Below are positions 20,467 through 29,562 of a stretch of 64,000 nucleotides of DNA, one piece after another. Numbering within the stretch: the first letter of the stretch is position 1; the number at the start of each line of letters is the position of its first letter. The position numbers and the translations under genes are program-made. The notes beneath the pieces are model-generated. The model was not told the origin of the DNA, made no database searches, and was given only the letters and a program-made list of their open reading frames with translations. The stretch comes from Burkholderiaceae bacterium (GTDB lineage Bacteria > Pseudomonadota > Gammaproteobacteria > Burkholderiales > Burkholderiaceae_C), in assembly GCA_016790575.1 (NCBI GenBank), contig JAEUOU010000006.1:244737-308736 (forward strand), given 5' to 3'.

Positions 20467-21875
20467 CCACCGATAGTTTCACGCGCGCCGCTGGCCGCGT
20501 TCGCACCCGCTTTGCACCGTCGCCCACCGGCTTCATTCACCTCGGCAACATCCGCTCCGCGTTGTATCCGTGGGCTTTTGCCCGCGCCACCGGAGGCGAC
20601 TTCATTTTGCGCATTGAAGATACTGACCAGGAGCGTTCGACCCAGGCGGCGGTCGATGTCATCCTGGAAGGCATGCGCTGGCTGGGCCTCGACCCGGACG
20701 AGGGCCCGTACTACCAGATGCAGCGTGTTGATCGCTACAAGGCGGTCCTCGAGGAATTGCGCGCCACCGGGCATGTCTATCCTTGCTACATGAGCGTGGA
20801 AGAACTGGACATGCTGCGCGAGCGGCAGATGGCGGCCAAGGTCAAGCCGCGTTACGACGGGACCTGGCGTCCGGCGCCAGGGAAAATCCTGCCGCCGGTG
20901 CCCGAGGGCGTTCGACCGGTGCTGCGCTTTCGCAACCCGGGCGAAGGTGTGGTCGCCTGGGACGACAAGGTCAAGGGCCGAATCGAGATCCGCAACGACG
21001 AGCTCGATGATCTGGTCATTGCCCGCCCGGACGGCACGCCGACGTACAACTTCTGCGTCGTCGTGGATGACATCGACATGGCCATCACCCATGTCATCCG
21101 CGGTGATGACCATGTCAACAACACCCCCCGACAGATCAACATTTTTCGCGCTCTGGGCAAGGAACCGCCGGTGTACGCCCATCTGCCTACCGTGCTCAAT
21201 GAGCAGGGCGAGAAAATGAGCAAACGCCATGGCGCCAAACCGGTCACGCAGTACCGTGACGATGGTTTCCTGCCCGATGCCATGGTCAATTACCTTGCCC
21301 GGCTGGGCTGGAGCCATGGCGACGACGAAATTTTCAGCCGGGACCAGTTTGTCGCGTGGTTCGATCTGGACCACCTTGGACGGAGCGCCGCACAGTTTGA
21401 TGAAAACAAGCTGCGCTGGGTCAACGCGCAGCATCTCAAGGCCATGGCGGACGAACAACTGGCGCGGTTGCTGACGCCGTTTCTTGCGGCGCGCGCCATT
21501 GACGCCGATGGTCGGCTGCCCCGCATTTGCGGGTTGTTCAAGGACCGCTGCGACACCTTGGTGATTCTGGCCGACTGGGTCGCGCGGTTTTACGCCCCAG
21601 TCACGCCGGACCCGAGTGAGCACGCGCTGCATGTTACCGACGCGGTTCGGCCGGCCTTGCGCGCGCTGGCCGGCCGCTTGGGGGCGGTCGAGTGGGAAAA
21701 GGCCGCCATTGCCGCAGCGATCAAGGAGGTGCTGAAAGAAGCCGGCCTCAAGATGCCGCAACTGGCGATGCCGGTTCGGGTGTTGGTGATGGGCACCGCA
21801 CAGACGCCTTCTCTGGATGCGGTGCTGGAACTGTGTGATCGCGAAAAAGTTCTGGCTAGTTTGCACGAAGCTTGA
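20463..21875 (+). CDS. gltX: Glutamyl-tRNA synthetase (GTG start)
   Basis: 470-residue class I synthetase charging tRNA(Glu). The HIGH-type motif is [16 protein letters not shown] and the KMSKS-type motif is EKMSKRHG. Start GTG 20463 overlaps the metZ stop (GTGA). The C-terminal anticodon-binding domain is complete. The promoter for the following tRNA operon lies across its last codons. Confidence 0.96.
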   Translation: MTTDSFTRAAGRVRTRFAPSPTGFIHLGNIRSALYPWAFARATGGDFILRIEDTDQERSTQAAVDVILEGMRWLGLDPDEGPYYQMQRVDRYKAVLEELRATGHVYPCYMSVEELDMLRERQMAAKVKPRYDGTWRPAPGKILPPVPEGVRPVLRFRNPGEGVVAWDDKVKGRIEIRNDELDDLVIARPDGTPTYNFCVVVDDIDMAITHVIRGDDHVNNTPRQINIFRALGKEPPVYAHLPTVLNEQGEKMSKRHGAKPVTQYRDDGFLPDAMVNYLARLGWSHGDDEIFSRDQFVAWFDLDHLGRSAAQFDENKLRWVNAQHLKAMADEQLARLLTPFLAARAIDADGRLPRICGLFKDRCDTLVILADWVARFYAPVTPDPSEHALHVTDAVRPALRALAGRLGAVEWEKAAIAAAIKEVLKEAGLKMPQLAMPVRVLVMGTAQTPSLDAVLELCDREKVLASLHEA

Positions 21876-21890
21876 AAAGCGGTCTATAAT
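21861..21890 (+). promoter_or_regulatory. Sigma-70 promoter of the tRNA operon
   Basis: TTGCAC, an 18-base spacer and a perfect TATAAT. The -35 box lies inside the end of gltX (stop 21873-21875) and the -10 box just after it. A start near 21897 would give a leader of about 48 bases before tRNA-Ala. Confidence 0.75.
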
Positions 21891-21944
21891 TCAAGGCTCG
21901 ATGCAAACGAAATTGTTCTGCTGAAGATGCAGTTTCGTGTGTTT

Positions 21945-22020
<76 letters not shown>

Positions 22021-22044
22021 CTGTATCGAAGCGTCCAAGGTTTT

Positions 22045-22120
22045 GACCCTATCGTCTAGAGGCCTAGGACATCACCCTTTCACGGTGAGTACCGGGGTTC
22101 GAATCCCCGTAGGGTCGCCA
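22045..22120 (+). tRNA. tRNA-Glu (anticodon TTC)
   Basis: 76 bases with encoded CCA. The acceptor stem GACCCTA pairs with TAGGGTC, and the anticodon loop CTTTCAC carries TTC between TCACC and GGTGA. It is the substrate of the GltX encoded just upstream. Confidence 0.96.
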
Positions 22121-22166
22121 AGTTTGTAGCACTTGGGTTGCTGAAAGGCGCCGAAGCTATCTACCA

Positions 22167-22243
22167 GGAGTGGTAGTTCAGTTGGTTAGAATACCGGCCT
22201 GTCACGCCGGGGGTCGCGGGTTCGAGCCCCGTCCACTCCGCCA
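22167..22243 (+). tRNA. tRNA-Asp (anticodon GTC)
   Basis: 77 bases with encoded CCA. The acceptor stem GGAGTGG pairs with CCACTCC, and the anticodon loop CTGTCAC carries GTC between CCGGC and GCCGG. Confidence 0.96.
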
Positions 22244-22247
22244 AATC

Positions 22248-22285
22248 AAGCCCCGAGCAACATTGTTTGTTCGGGGCTTTTTCTT
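22248..22285 (+). terminator. Rho-independent terminator of the tRNA operon
   Basis: Stem AAGCCCCGA / TCGGGGCTT with a further partly paired inner part, followed by TTTTCTTTTC. It lies five bases after tRNA-Asp. Confidence 0.88.
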
Positions 22286-22300
22286 TTCTCACACCAGGCG

Positions 22301-22372
22301 TCAGCCGAATCAGCCGAATCAGCCGAATCGGCCGAATCGGCCGAATCAGCCGGATCAGCCGGATCAGCCGGG
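22301..22372. repeat. 9-bp tandem repeat, eight units
   Basis: Eight 9-base units: TCAGCCGAA three times, TCGGCCGAA twice, then TCAGCCGGA twice and TCAGCCGGG. The last unit contains the stop codon of the DMT transporter (22364-22366) and its preceding codons. Confidence 0.92.
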
Positions 22373-23302
22373 CAGGTTGCGCAGGCGCAGCATGCCACTC
22401 GATAGCGCCGTGCCGAGCAATACGACGGCGCCGCAGCCCAGCATCCAGGGTGTGATGACCTCGTCAAGCAACAGCGTGCCATACAGCACGGCGAAAACCG
22501 GGATGACGAAGGTCACCGTCAACGTTCGCGCCGGGCCAGCGCGTTCGATCAGTCGGAAGTACAACACGTAGGCCACGCCGGTGCAGACAACGCCGGCCAC
22601 GAGCAGGGACAGCCAGGCGTTCAGGCTGGGCATCTGCGGTGGCAGAAACGCCAAGGCGGGCAGGGCGAGCCCCAAGGTGGCGCCCAGTTGGCTTCCGGTG
22701 GCGGTGACCAGCGGCGGCACGCCTTGCAGGTACAGCCGGGTGTAGCTGGCGGCGATGCCGTAGCACAAGGTCGCCAGCAGACAGGCCCCGACCGCCAGCG
22801 CAGGGCCCCAGGTCCCCAGCCAGCCGCTGCCAGTCCCGGTGCTTGCACCTCGAAACCCGATCCTGTCGGACGCCAGCAGCGCCACGCCGACAAACCCGAC
22901 CACCAGCCCGAGCATGCGCCCGGTGTCCGGACGGTCGCGCAGCCACGCCCAGGCCACCAGTGCGCCAAACAGCGGCACCGTCGCATTCAGGATCGCCGAC
23001 AGTCCCGTGGACAAGTACAAAAGCGCAAACGCGAAACAGGCAAACGGCAGGCCGGAATTGACCATGCCGATGAGCAAAACCCGTTTCCAGTGGCAACGCA
23101 GTTGCGGCCCGAGTCCGCGCATCAGCATCAGCGGAACCAGAAACAGACTGGCGATGGCAACCCGCCCGGCTGCTGTGGGCAACGCCCCGAATTCCACCAC
23201 CGCCAGTCGGGTGAACAGGAATGAAGCCCCCCAGATGGCGCCGAGCAAAACGAAGTCGACAATCCAGGTCCGTACCGGCGCGGTCGCCGGAGCGTTCACC
23301 AC
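22364..23302 (-). CDS. EamA/DMT-family transporter
   Basis: 312-residue inner-membrane protein with ten hydrophobic segments in two EamA repeats (about residues 15-145 and 165-300). The first contains GAIWGASFLFTRLAV; the second ends with WMLGCGAVVLLGTAL. Substrate is unknown; relatives export amino acids or metabolites. The start overlaps the end of ogt by seven bases, so the two are probably co-transcribed. Its stop codon lies in a 9-bp tandem repeat, so the C-terminus may vary between strains. Confidence 0.88.
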   Translation of the reverse strand: MVNAPATAPVRTWIVDFVLLGAIWGASFLFTRLAVVEFGALPTAAGRVAIASLFLVPLMLMRGLGPQLRCHWKRVLLIGMVNSGLPFACFAFALLYLSTGLSAILNATVPLFGALVAWAWLRDRPDTGRMLGLVVGFVGVALLASDRIGFRGASTGTGSGWLGTWGPALAVGACLLATLCYGIAASYTRLYLQGVPPLVTATGSQLGATLGLALPALAFLPPQMPSLNAWLSLLVAGVVCTGVAYVLYFRLIERAGPARTLTVTFVIPVFAVLYGTLLLDEVITPWMLGCGAVVLLGTALSSGMLRLRNLPG

Positions 23303-23799
23303 GAACCCTCCAGATCCAGCAGCGCTGTCTTGCGCGTCAGACCGCCGGCATAGCCGGTGAGTGATCCGTCAGCACCAAGCACGCGGTGGCAGGGCACGAT
23401 GATGCTCACCGGGTTGCGTCCCACCGCCGCGCCCAATGCACGAACTGCCCGTGGCCGGCCGATTGCTTGCGCCAGGGCGCCGTAACTGGTGTGCTCGCCG
23501 AACGGGATCGCCAGCAGCGCCTGCCAGACTGCTTGCTGGAATGCCGTACCGGCGCGCAGGTCCAGCGGGAGATCGAACGCGTGACGTTGACCGGCAAAGT
23601 AGTCGTTCAGCTGCTGCGCCGCGCGCAGGAGGATGGGGTGTTCGGGCTGGTGCGCCCATGGCGCGGGATCGGGGGTGTCCCGCTGGCCTTCGACGAACCA
23701 GGCTCCGGAGAGTCCGGCAGGACTGGCCGCCAGCAGGAGTGCGCCCAGCGGGCTGTCGATCTGGCAACAGACGGTTACCGGGGAAGCTTTTTCAGACAT
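23296..23799 (-). CDS. ogt: Methylated-DNA-protein-cysteine methyltransferase
   Basis: 167-residue suicide repair protein taking alkyl groups from O6-alkylguanine. The acceptor is Cys137 in IVPCHRV. The DNA-binding helix-turn-helix precedes it (TSYGALAQAIGRPRAVRALGAAVGRNP, split here by function: helix 2 and recognition helix). Length fits Ogt. It lies downstream of the ada-alkA fusion, from which the equivalent C-terminal domain is missing, so the two together give the full set of adaptive-response activities. Confidence 0.93.
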   Translation of the reverse strand: MSEKASPVTVCCQIDSPLGALLLAASPAGLSGAWFVEGQRDTPDPAPWAHQPEHPILLRAAQQLNDYFAGQRHAFDLPLDLRAGTAFQQAVWQALLAIPFGEHTSYGALAQAIGRPRAVRALGAAVGRNPVSIIVPCHRVLGADGSLTGYAGGLTRKTALLDLEGSW

Positions 23800-23808
23800 T
23801 TATGCCAG

Positions 23809-23839
23809 TACCCAGCTAATTTTGGTTGTTTTGCGCTAC
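23809..23839 (+). repeat. Dispersed 31-bp repeat, copy k (alkA 3' end)
   Basis: TACCCAGCTAATTTTGGTTG, six bases, GCTAC: same length and spacing with a diverged middle. It contains the stop codon and last codons of the ada-alkA gene on the opposite strand. Confidence 0.7.
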
Positions 23840-25369
23840 AGAAAACGGAGCGTTCGCGGCGTGGATGCGGTGCCAGGCCCCCACGACGGCATAGCTGCGC
23901 CACGGCCGCCAGTTCTGCGAGCGCTCTTCGGCCTCGCGGGCGCTGCCCAGGTCAAGCGCCTTTTGCATGGCGATATCACCCGCCGGAAAAGCATCGGGCC
24001 AGCGCAGCGCACGCATGGCGATGTACTGGGCTGTCCAGTCGCCAATGCCTGGCAGTGCGGTCAGTGCCTCCATGGTGCTGCGATGGTCGGTGGATGGCTC
24101 CAGTTGCAAGCCACCGCCGGCCACCGCCTGCGCCAGCGCCACAATGGCACGCTGCCGTTGGCGCACGATGCCCAGTTGCCCGAGACGTTCGGGATCGGCC
24201 TGAGCCAGCGCTACAGGTGTCGGGAACAGCCGCGAGAGGTCAGGCCAGGGCGTAACCAGCGGCTCGCCGAATGTCAGTACCAGCCGTTCACCCAGCGTGC
24301 GGGCCGCCGCCACGGTGATCTGCTGGCCCACAATGGCCCGCACCGCCAGTTCGAAGCCGTCGAGACAGCCGGGTACCCGCAGCCCGGCCGGCCATGGTGG
24401 GGCCATCGCAGCCGTGCTCGCATCGGCGGACAGACAGGCGTCGATGACGGCCGGGTCGGCATCCAGGTCCAGCCAGGCGCGGACCTTGGCAATCACGCTG
24501 GGCAAGACTTCGCACAAGGTGTCGCTGACCTGCAGGTCGACGGCAGTGCGGGCGGGGTCGAAGCGTATCGTCACCCACCCGGTCCGGGTCTGGTGTCCGG
24601 CGGTGACCCGCAAGGTGGCACCCGCCAGAGCCGTGTCGCAGGATGGGTTCTCGACGAATGACAATCCCCCGATGCAACGCCGAGCAAGGAACTCCCGCAT
24701 GGCGGTGATGGCGTAGGGCGGACGGTAGCCGAGGCGAATGATGCTTCCTCGCGCGTGCGGCGCAGCGCTGGTGCGGCGCAGCGCCGTGGGGTTGAGCCCG
24801 TAGCGGCTGAGAAAGGCAGCATTGAATCGGCGCAGCGAGCCGAAGCCGCTGGCCAACGCGACCCGGGTCACCGGCAAATCGGTATCGGTCAGCAACTGTT
24901 TGGCGTTCAACAGGCGCCGCGTTTGCAGGTATTGCACGGGTGCGACACCAAAATGCGCTTCGAAAATGCGCCGCAGGTGGCGGTCGCTGACACCGAGGCG
25001 CTGGGCCACGTGGACCAAGGTGGCGGTTTCGTTCGCGGTGGCGGCCAGTTCATCGAGCATGCGCGCTCCCTGCCGCGCCAGCACTCCCGAGGCATCCTGG
25101 GTGGTCCAGGTGCCCGGGCCGGGCGCGAGTTCGGGGCGGCAGCGCAGGCAGGGGCGGAACCCGGCCTGTTCTGCCTGAGCGGCAAAGTTGAAGAAGCGGC
25201 AGTTCTCACGCCGCGGTACCCTGACCCGGCATACCGGGCGGCAATACACCCCGGTCGATATCACGCCGGTAAAAAAGTGCCCGTCGAAGCGGGCGTCATG
25301 CGCCGTCAGCGCCCGGTAACACGCATCCTCGTCGCGGATTTCAGCGGGACTTTCGGCAGCGGCAGACAT
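23816..25369 (-). CDS. Ada regulatory domain fused to AlkA 3-methyladenine glycosylase
   Basis: 517-residue fusion. The N-terminal Ada zinc domain (about residues 13-85) has the four cysteines in YCRPVC...CRFF...PCLRC; one accepts methyl groups from DNA phosphotriesters. An AraC-type helix-turn-helix follows (about 95-185), then an AlkA N-domain and an HhH-GPD glycosylase domain with LPGIGDWTAQY and the catalytic Asp in PAGDIAMQ. The start at 25369 has AGGA nine bases upstream; ATG 25378 is an alternative. The last residues and stop lie in repeat copy k. It probably regulates itself and ogt in response to alkylation. Confidence 0.9.
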   Translation of the reverse strand: MSAAAESPAEIRDEDACYRALTAHDARFDGHFFTGVISTGVYCRPVCRVRVPRRENCRFFNFAAQAEQAGFRPCLRCRPELAPGPGTWTTQDASGVLARQGARMLDELAATANETATLVHVAQRLGVSDRHLRRIFEAHFGVAPVQYLQTRRLLNAKQLLTDTDLPVTRVALASGFGSLRRFNAAFLSRYGLNPTALRRTSAAPHARGSIIRLGYRPPYAITAMREFLARRCIGGLSFVENPSCDTALAGATLRVTAGHQTRTGWVTIRFDPARTAVDLQVSDTLCEVLPSVIAKVRAWLDLDADPAVIDACLSADASTAAMAPPWPAGLRVPGCLDGFELAVRAIVGQQITVAAARTLGERLVLTFGEPLVTPWPDLSRLFPTPVALAQADPERLGQLGIVRQRQRAIVALAQAVAGGGLQLEPSTDHRSTMEALTALPGIGDWTAQYIAMRALRWPDAFPAGDIAMQKALDLGSAREAEERSQNWRPWRSYAVVGAWHRIHAANAPFSVAQNNQN

Positions 25370-25480
25370 GGCGGCCATCCTACACGCGCCCAAAGCGCCG
25401 ACTGGCCGTTTCCGGACATCTGCCTGAAAAAGAGCCCGCCTACAATGCCAGAAGACACCCTTCAAACCCGGGAACCCCGC

Positions 25481-26869
25481 ATGCAAGTGAACGCGTCCAT
25501 CTTCAAGGCCTATGACATCCGGGGTGTGGTCCCCGCCACGCTGGACGAGGCCGTTGCCGAGGCCCTGGGCCGCGCCTTTGGCACGGCCGCGCGCCGCGAA
25601 GGCGAGACGGCGGTCGCCGTGGGCCGGGACGGCCGCCTCAGTGGTCCCGCCCTGTCGGCGGCCCTCATGCGGGGCCTGGTGGCCGCTGGCATGGAGGTCA
25701 TCGACGTTGGCATGGTCACCACGCCCATGCTGTACTTCGCGGCCAGCACCCTGTGCACCAGCGGCATCCAGGTCACGGGCAGCCACAACCCCAAGGACTA
25801 CAACGGCTTCAAGATGGTGCTGCGCGGACGAGCCATTTATGGCGATGAGATTCAGTCGCTGCGCTCCACGATGACCGATGAAAGCTGGGACCTGCAGGGC
25901 GGTGGCTCGATGCGACAGGTGGACGTCTTCACTGCCTATCGTGACCGCATCGTGGGCGATATCCGCCTCGCACGCCCCATGAAAATCGTGGTGGATTCGG
26001 GCAACGGCATCGCGGGCGCCTCCGCCCCGGCCATCCTGCGTGCCATCGGCTGCGAGGTGATCGAACTGTTCAGCGCGGTCGATGGCAATTTTCCCAACCA
26101 CCATCCCGACCCGAGCAAGCCGGAGAACCTGCGTGACCTGATTGAGACGATCGGCGCCTGCGATGCCGAACTGGGCCTGGCCTTCGATGGCGACGGCGAC
26201 CGCCTGGGCATCGTGACCCGAGAGGGAAACAACATCTTTCCTGATCGCCAGATGATGCTGTTCGCCCGCGACGTGCTGACCCGTGTGCCAGGTGGCACCA
26301 TTCTGTTCGATGTCAAGTGCACGCAGCGGCTGGCGCCCGCCATCGAAGAGGCGGGTGGCGTACCCCTGATGTTCAAGACAGGCCACTCGCTGATCAAGGC
26401 CCGCATGAAAGAGCTTGATTCCCCGCTAGGCGGCGAAATGAGCGGGCATGTCTTCTTCAAGGAACGCTGGTTCGGCTTTGACGACGGCACCTACGCCGGC
26501 TGTCGTCTGCTGGAGATCGTCAGCCGCAGCGCCGACGCCAGCGCAGTGCTCAACGCACTGCCCGCCAGCCACAGCACACCTGAACTCAACGTCGCATGCG
26601 CCGAAGGCGAGCCCCACCGGCTGACGGCCCGGCTGCAGACTCTGGCCGAAGGCCGGTTTGATCCGGTTGCCCGGGTCAATACCATCGATGGCCTGCGGAT
26701 CGATTGGCCGGATGGTTTTGGCCTGATCCGCGCCTCCAACACGACCCCGGTGCTGGTCTTGCGCTTCGAGGGGCACACCCCGCAAGCCTTGCACCGGATC
26801 GAAGGTGACATGCTGGCGCTGCTGCGGCAGGTCAAACCCGACGCCGTGCTTGGCTCGGCGGCGCATTGA
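25481..26869 (+). CDS. algC: Phosphomannomutase/phosphoglucomutase
   Basis: 462-residue alpha-D-phosphohexomutase converting mannose or glucose 6-phosphate to the 1-phosphate for surface polysaccharides. The catalytic phosphoserine is in VTGSHNPKDYNGFK, the magnesium loop is DGDGDRLG, the sugar-specificity loop is GGEMSGH, and the phosphate-binding loop is RASNTTP. Length matches P. aeruginosa AlgC (463). ATG 25481 begins the conserved N-terminus; ATG 25445 in the same frame would add 12 residues. It overlaps waaA by one base. Confidence 0.9.
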   Translation: MQVNASIFKAYDIRGVVPATLDEAVAEALGRAFGTAARREGETAVAVGRDGRLSGPALSAALMRGLVAAGMEVIDVGMVTTPMLYFAASTLCTSGIQVTGSHNPKDYNGFKMVLRGRAIYGDEIQSLRSTMTDESWDLQGGGSMRQVDVFTAYRDRIVGDIRLARPMKIVVDSGNGIAGASAPAILRAIGCEVIELFSAVDGNFPNHHPDPSKPENLRDLIETIGACDAELGLAFDGDGDRLGIVTREGNNIFPDRQMMLFARDVLTRVPGGTILFDVKCTQRLAPAIEEAGGVPLMFKTGHSLIKARMKELDSPLGGEMSGHVFFKERWFGFDDGTYAGCRLLEIVSRSADASAVLNALPASHSTPELNVACAEGEPHRLTARLQTLAEGRFDPVARVNTIDGLRIDWPDGFGLIRASNTTPVLVLRFEGHTPQALHRIEGDMLALLRQVKPDAVLGSAAH

Positions 26870-28212
26870 TGTCTTTGCTGGGCGGTGCCGCGCGGTCGCT
26901 GTATGGCGCGCTGTTGTGGCTGTCGCAGCCGCTGCTCCGTCGCAAATTGGCCCGCCGTGCCATCGCCGAACCCGGGTATGCGGTCGCGGTCGAGGAACGG
27001 TTCGGCCGGTACGACGTGCCGGCCCGCTCCGGTGCCATCTGGGTCCATGCGGTGTCCTTGGGTGAAACCCGGGCGGCGGCGCTGTTGCTGGCCGAGTTGC
27101 GCCGCGTTCGCCCGGATTTGCGGCTCTTGCTGACCCATGGCACCGCCACAGGCCGGGCCGAGGGCACACGTTTGCTGCAACCCGGGGATGTCCAGGTCTG
27201 GCTGCCGTGGGACACCCCGGGTGCCGTCGCGCGTTTCCTTGATCATTTCCAGCCTTGTGCTGGAGTGCTGCTGGAAACCGAAGTCTGGCCCAATCTGGTG
27301 GCGGCCTGCCGATCGCGCGGGGTGCCGCTGATGCTGGCCAATGCGCGGCTCAATGAACACTCGCTGCGTCGCGCTCGCCGTCTGGGCGTGCTGGCGCGCC
27401 CCGCGTATGGCACTTTGGCTGCCGTGTGGGCGCAGACCGAGGACGACGCCCGGCGGCTGCGCCAGCTCGGCGCGCCGGTCTGTGGGGTGTTCGGCAACCT
27501 CAAGTTCGACGCCACTCCACCGGCCGAGCTGCTGGCGCGCGGCCGGTCCTGGCGCGCGGGGTTCGGCCGACCGGTTGTCCTGTTGGCCAGCAGCCGCGAA
27601 GGGGAAGAAGCGCTGCTTTTGGAGCAAATCGGTGCCGTACCCAGCGCAAAAAGGTCTCTTTCTGCTATAAATAATGAAGTTGCCGAGGGGTTTTCGGCAT
27701 GCCAGTGGCTGATCGTTCCTCGGCATCCCCAGCGGTTTGATGCCGTGGCGGCGGACCTTGCGGCGCAAACCGGCGCCGTGTCGCGCCGCAGCGACTGGGC
27801 TTGCGACGGCCCGCCGGCTCCCGCGCCCGGGCGGGGCGCCGTCTGGCTGGGTGACAGCCTGGGTGAAATGCCGCTGTATTACGCGCTGGCCGATGTGGCC
27901 TTGCTGGGGGGCAGTTTCGCGCCCTTGGGGGGGCAGAACCTGATCGAAGCCGCCGCCTGCGGCTGCCCCGTGATCCTTGGGCCGCACACCTTCAACTTTG
28001 CCGAAGCAGCGCGGCAGGCCATCTCGGTGGGGGCCGCCTGCCGCGTGGACGACATGGCGCAGGCGGTGTCGCGGGCCCAGGCGCTTCTGGCCGATCCCCC
28101 GGCGCTGGCCGCGATGCGCGAGGCTGCGGTGGCATTTGCCGCGGCCCACCGGGGGGCCGCGGCCCGCACGGTGTCGGCGCTGACGGCTTTTATTTCCCCA
28201 GCAGCGCGTTGA
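26869..28212 (+). CDS. waaA: 3-deoxy-D-manno-octulosonic acid transferase
   Basis: 447-residue membrane-anchored glycosyltransferase (GT-B fold) adding Kdo to lipid A precursor. N-terminal anchor SLYGALLWLSQPLLRRK; WVHAVSLGE with the catalytic Glu; VLLETEVWPNL; GGQNLIEAAACGCPVI in the C-domain. Repeat copy e interrupts the usual ASSREGEE...WLIVPRHPQRF region in frame and adds about 20 residues in an expected loop. The start overlaps the algC stop (TGATG). The 3' end overlaps the convergent tolC gene by 23 bp. Confidence 0.93.
   Translation: MSLLGGAARSLYGALLWLSQPLLRRKLARRAIAEPGYAVAVEERFGRYDVPARSGAIWVHAVSLGETRAAALLLAELRRVRPDLRLLLTHGTATGRAEGTRLLQPGDVQVWLPWDTPGAVARFLDHFQPCAGVLLETEVWPNLVAACRSRGVPLMLANARLNEHSLRRARRLGVLARPAYGTLAAVWAQTEDDARRLRQLGAPVCGVFGNLKFDATPPAELLARGRSWRAGFGRPVVLLASSREGEEALLLEQIGAVPSAKRSLSAINNEVAEGFSACQWLIVPRHPQRFDAVAADLAAQTGAVSRRSDWACDGPPAPAPGRGAVWLGDSLGEMPLYYALADVALLGGSFAPLGGQNLIEAAACGCPVILGPHTFNFAEAARQAISVGAACRVDDMAQAVSRAQALLADPPALAAMREAAVAFAAAHRGAAARTVSALTAFISPAAR
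27638..27668 (+). repeat. Dispersed 31-bp repeat, copy e (in-frame in CDS)
   Basis: TACCCAGCGCAAAAAGGTCT, six bases, GCTAT; near-perfect. Inside waaA it reads VPSAKRSLSAIN. Confidence 0.93.
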
Positions 28213-29518
28213 TGGCGCGCAGATCCTCGTCCTTGAGCACGCCGCTGGCCTGGCGCAGCCGCAATCCGTTCACCAGCACGCTGTAGCGCGCCTGGGCGAG
28301 ATCACGTTTGGTCTGGAACAACTGGCTCTGGCTGTTGAGCACGTCAATATTGATGCGCACGCCCACCTGGTAGCCCAGCTTGTTGGCATCCAGGGCGCTC
28401 TGGCTGGAGGCCTCGGCCGCCTCCAGGGCCTTGGCCTGGCCCGCGCCCGACTGCACACCGAAGTAGGCGGTGCGAACCGCCTGTGTGACGGATCGGCGTG
28501 CGGTTTCCAGGTCGGCGCGGGCCTTCTCCTCCAGCGACAGGGTTTCTCGCACCCGATTCTGTACCGCATACCCGGTGAACAGCGGCAGATTGAAGGCCAG
28601 CCCGACCGTGGTCGCCGCCGAGCGTGAACTCAGCGCGCTGTTGGCGCTGCCGGACGGGTTGCGGGTGATGCCGTGGCTGGCCGTCAGGTCCAGGGTGGGG
28701 GAGTGGCCGGCCTGCGCCTTGCGTGACTCCAGCGTTGCGATCTCCACGGCCAGTTGGGCCTGACGCAAGCTCGGGTGTGCATCCAGCGCCTGGCTGACCC
28801 AGGGCTCTACCGCGTCGGGTGCCAGTGCCGGCAGCACCACCGGGGTTTTGAGTGGCACGGGATCGGTGCCGGATCGGCCCGTCAGGAGATCAAGTGCCAG
28901 CTTGCGCACGCGCAGGTCGTTTTCGGCGGCCACCTGCTGGGCCACCACGAGGTCAAACTTCGCCTGAGCCTCGCGCGTGTCGGTAATGGTGGCCGTGCCA
29001 ACTTCGAAATTGCGCCGCGCGGCAGCAAGCTGTTCGGTGACGGCCGTCTTCTGGGCTTGTACGAAGGCCAGGCTTTCCTGGGCCGCCAGCACGTCGAAAT
29101 AGGCCTGGCTGAGTCGCACGATCAGATCCTGCTCGGCGGCGGTGAGCTGCGCCCGCGCCAGTTCCACCTGTTTGCCAGCCTGTTCCCAACTGATCGAGTT
29201 GGCAGGTCGATACAGCGGGTGCGAAGCACTCAGGGCCAGATTCTGGGTCGAGTAGCTGCGATCCGAGGCGGTCCCGCCCGCACGGGAGTCCAGTTCGGTG
29301 CGCGACAGGCCGGCGGTCAGCGCTGCCGAGGGCAACAGGCCGGCCCGGGCCTGGTCGGCCCGCGCGACGCTGGCGTCCACCTGGGCGCGCGCCGACTGGT
29401 AGGAAGCGTCAACCCCGCGAGCGGCCTCGTAAAGCTCCGACAGGCTCTGGGCGTGGGCGCCAGCGAGGAACAGGCCGGACAAAGCCAGCATCAATGGGCG
29501 GGGTCGGAACGCGTGCAT
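28190..29518 (-). CDS. tolC: TolC-family outer-membrane efflux protein
   Basis: 442-residue outer-membrane channel. Signal peptide to about residue 23 (LALSGLFLAGAHAQ), then the two homologous TolC halves, each with long Gln/Ala-rich coiled-coil helices and a short barrel strand pair. LSQAYFDVLAAQESL and the later GVRINIDVLNSQSQLF are the equivalent family signatures. It would serve as exit duct for type I secretion and RND pumps, possibly the one at 30.6-35 kb, which lacks its own channel gene. It lies downstream of the rhodanese and pcm genes. Confidence 0.9.
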   Translation of the reverse strand: MHAFRPRPLMLALSGLFLAGAHAQSLSELYEAARGVDASYQSARAQVDASVARADQARAGLLPSAALTAGLSRTELDSRAGGTASDRSYSTQNLALSASHPLYRPANSISWEQAGKQVELARAQLTAAEQDLIVRLSQAYFDVLAAQESLAFVQAQKTAVTEQLAAARRNFEVGTATITDTREAQAKFDLVVAQQVAAENDLRVRKLALDLLTGRSGTDPVPLKTPVVLPALAPDAVEPWVSQALDAHPSLRQAQLAVEIATLESRKAQAGHSPTLDLTASHGITRNPSGSANSALSSRSAATTVGLAFNLPLFTGYAVQNRVRETLSLEEKARADLETARRSVTQAVRTAYFGVQSGAGQAKALEAAEASSQSALDANKLGYQVGVRINIDVLNSQSQLFQTKRDLAQARYSVLVNGLRLRQASGVLKDEDLRAINALLGK

Positions 29519-29562
29519 GGGTGCTCTCCAGGGTATGCAGTCGCAGAAGGATAGGCCGTGGG

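Noticed and set aside
22301-22372. CRISPR array
   Set aside because: Units are 9 bp in direct tandem without spacers, and no cas genes are near. No CRISPR array was seen in the window.
25370-26386. Upstream open extension of ada-alkA over algC
   Set aside because: Antisense to algC; Ada homology begins only near 25369.
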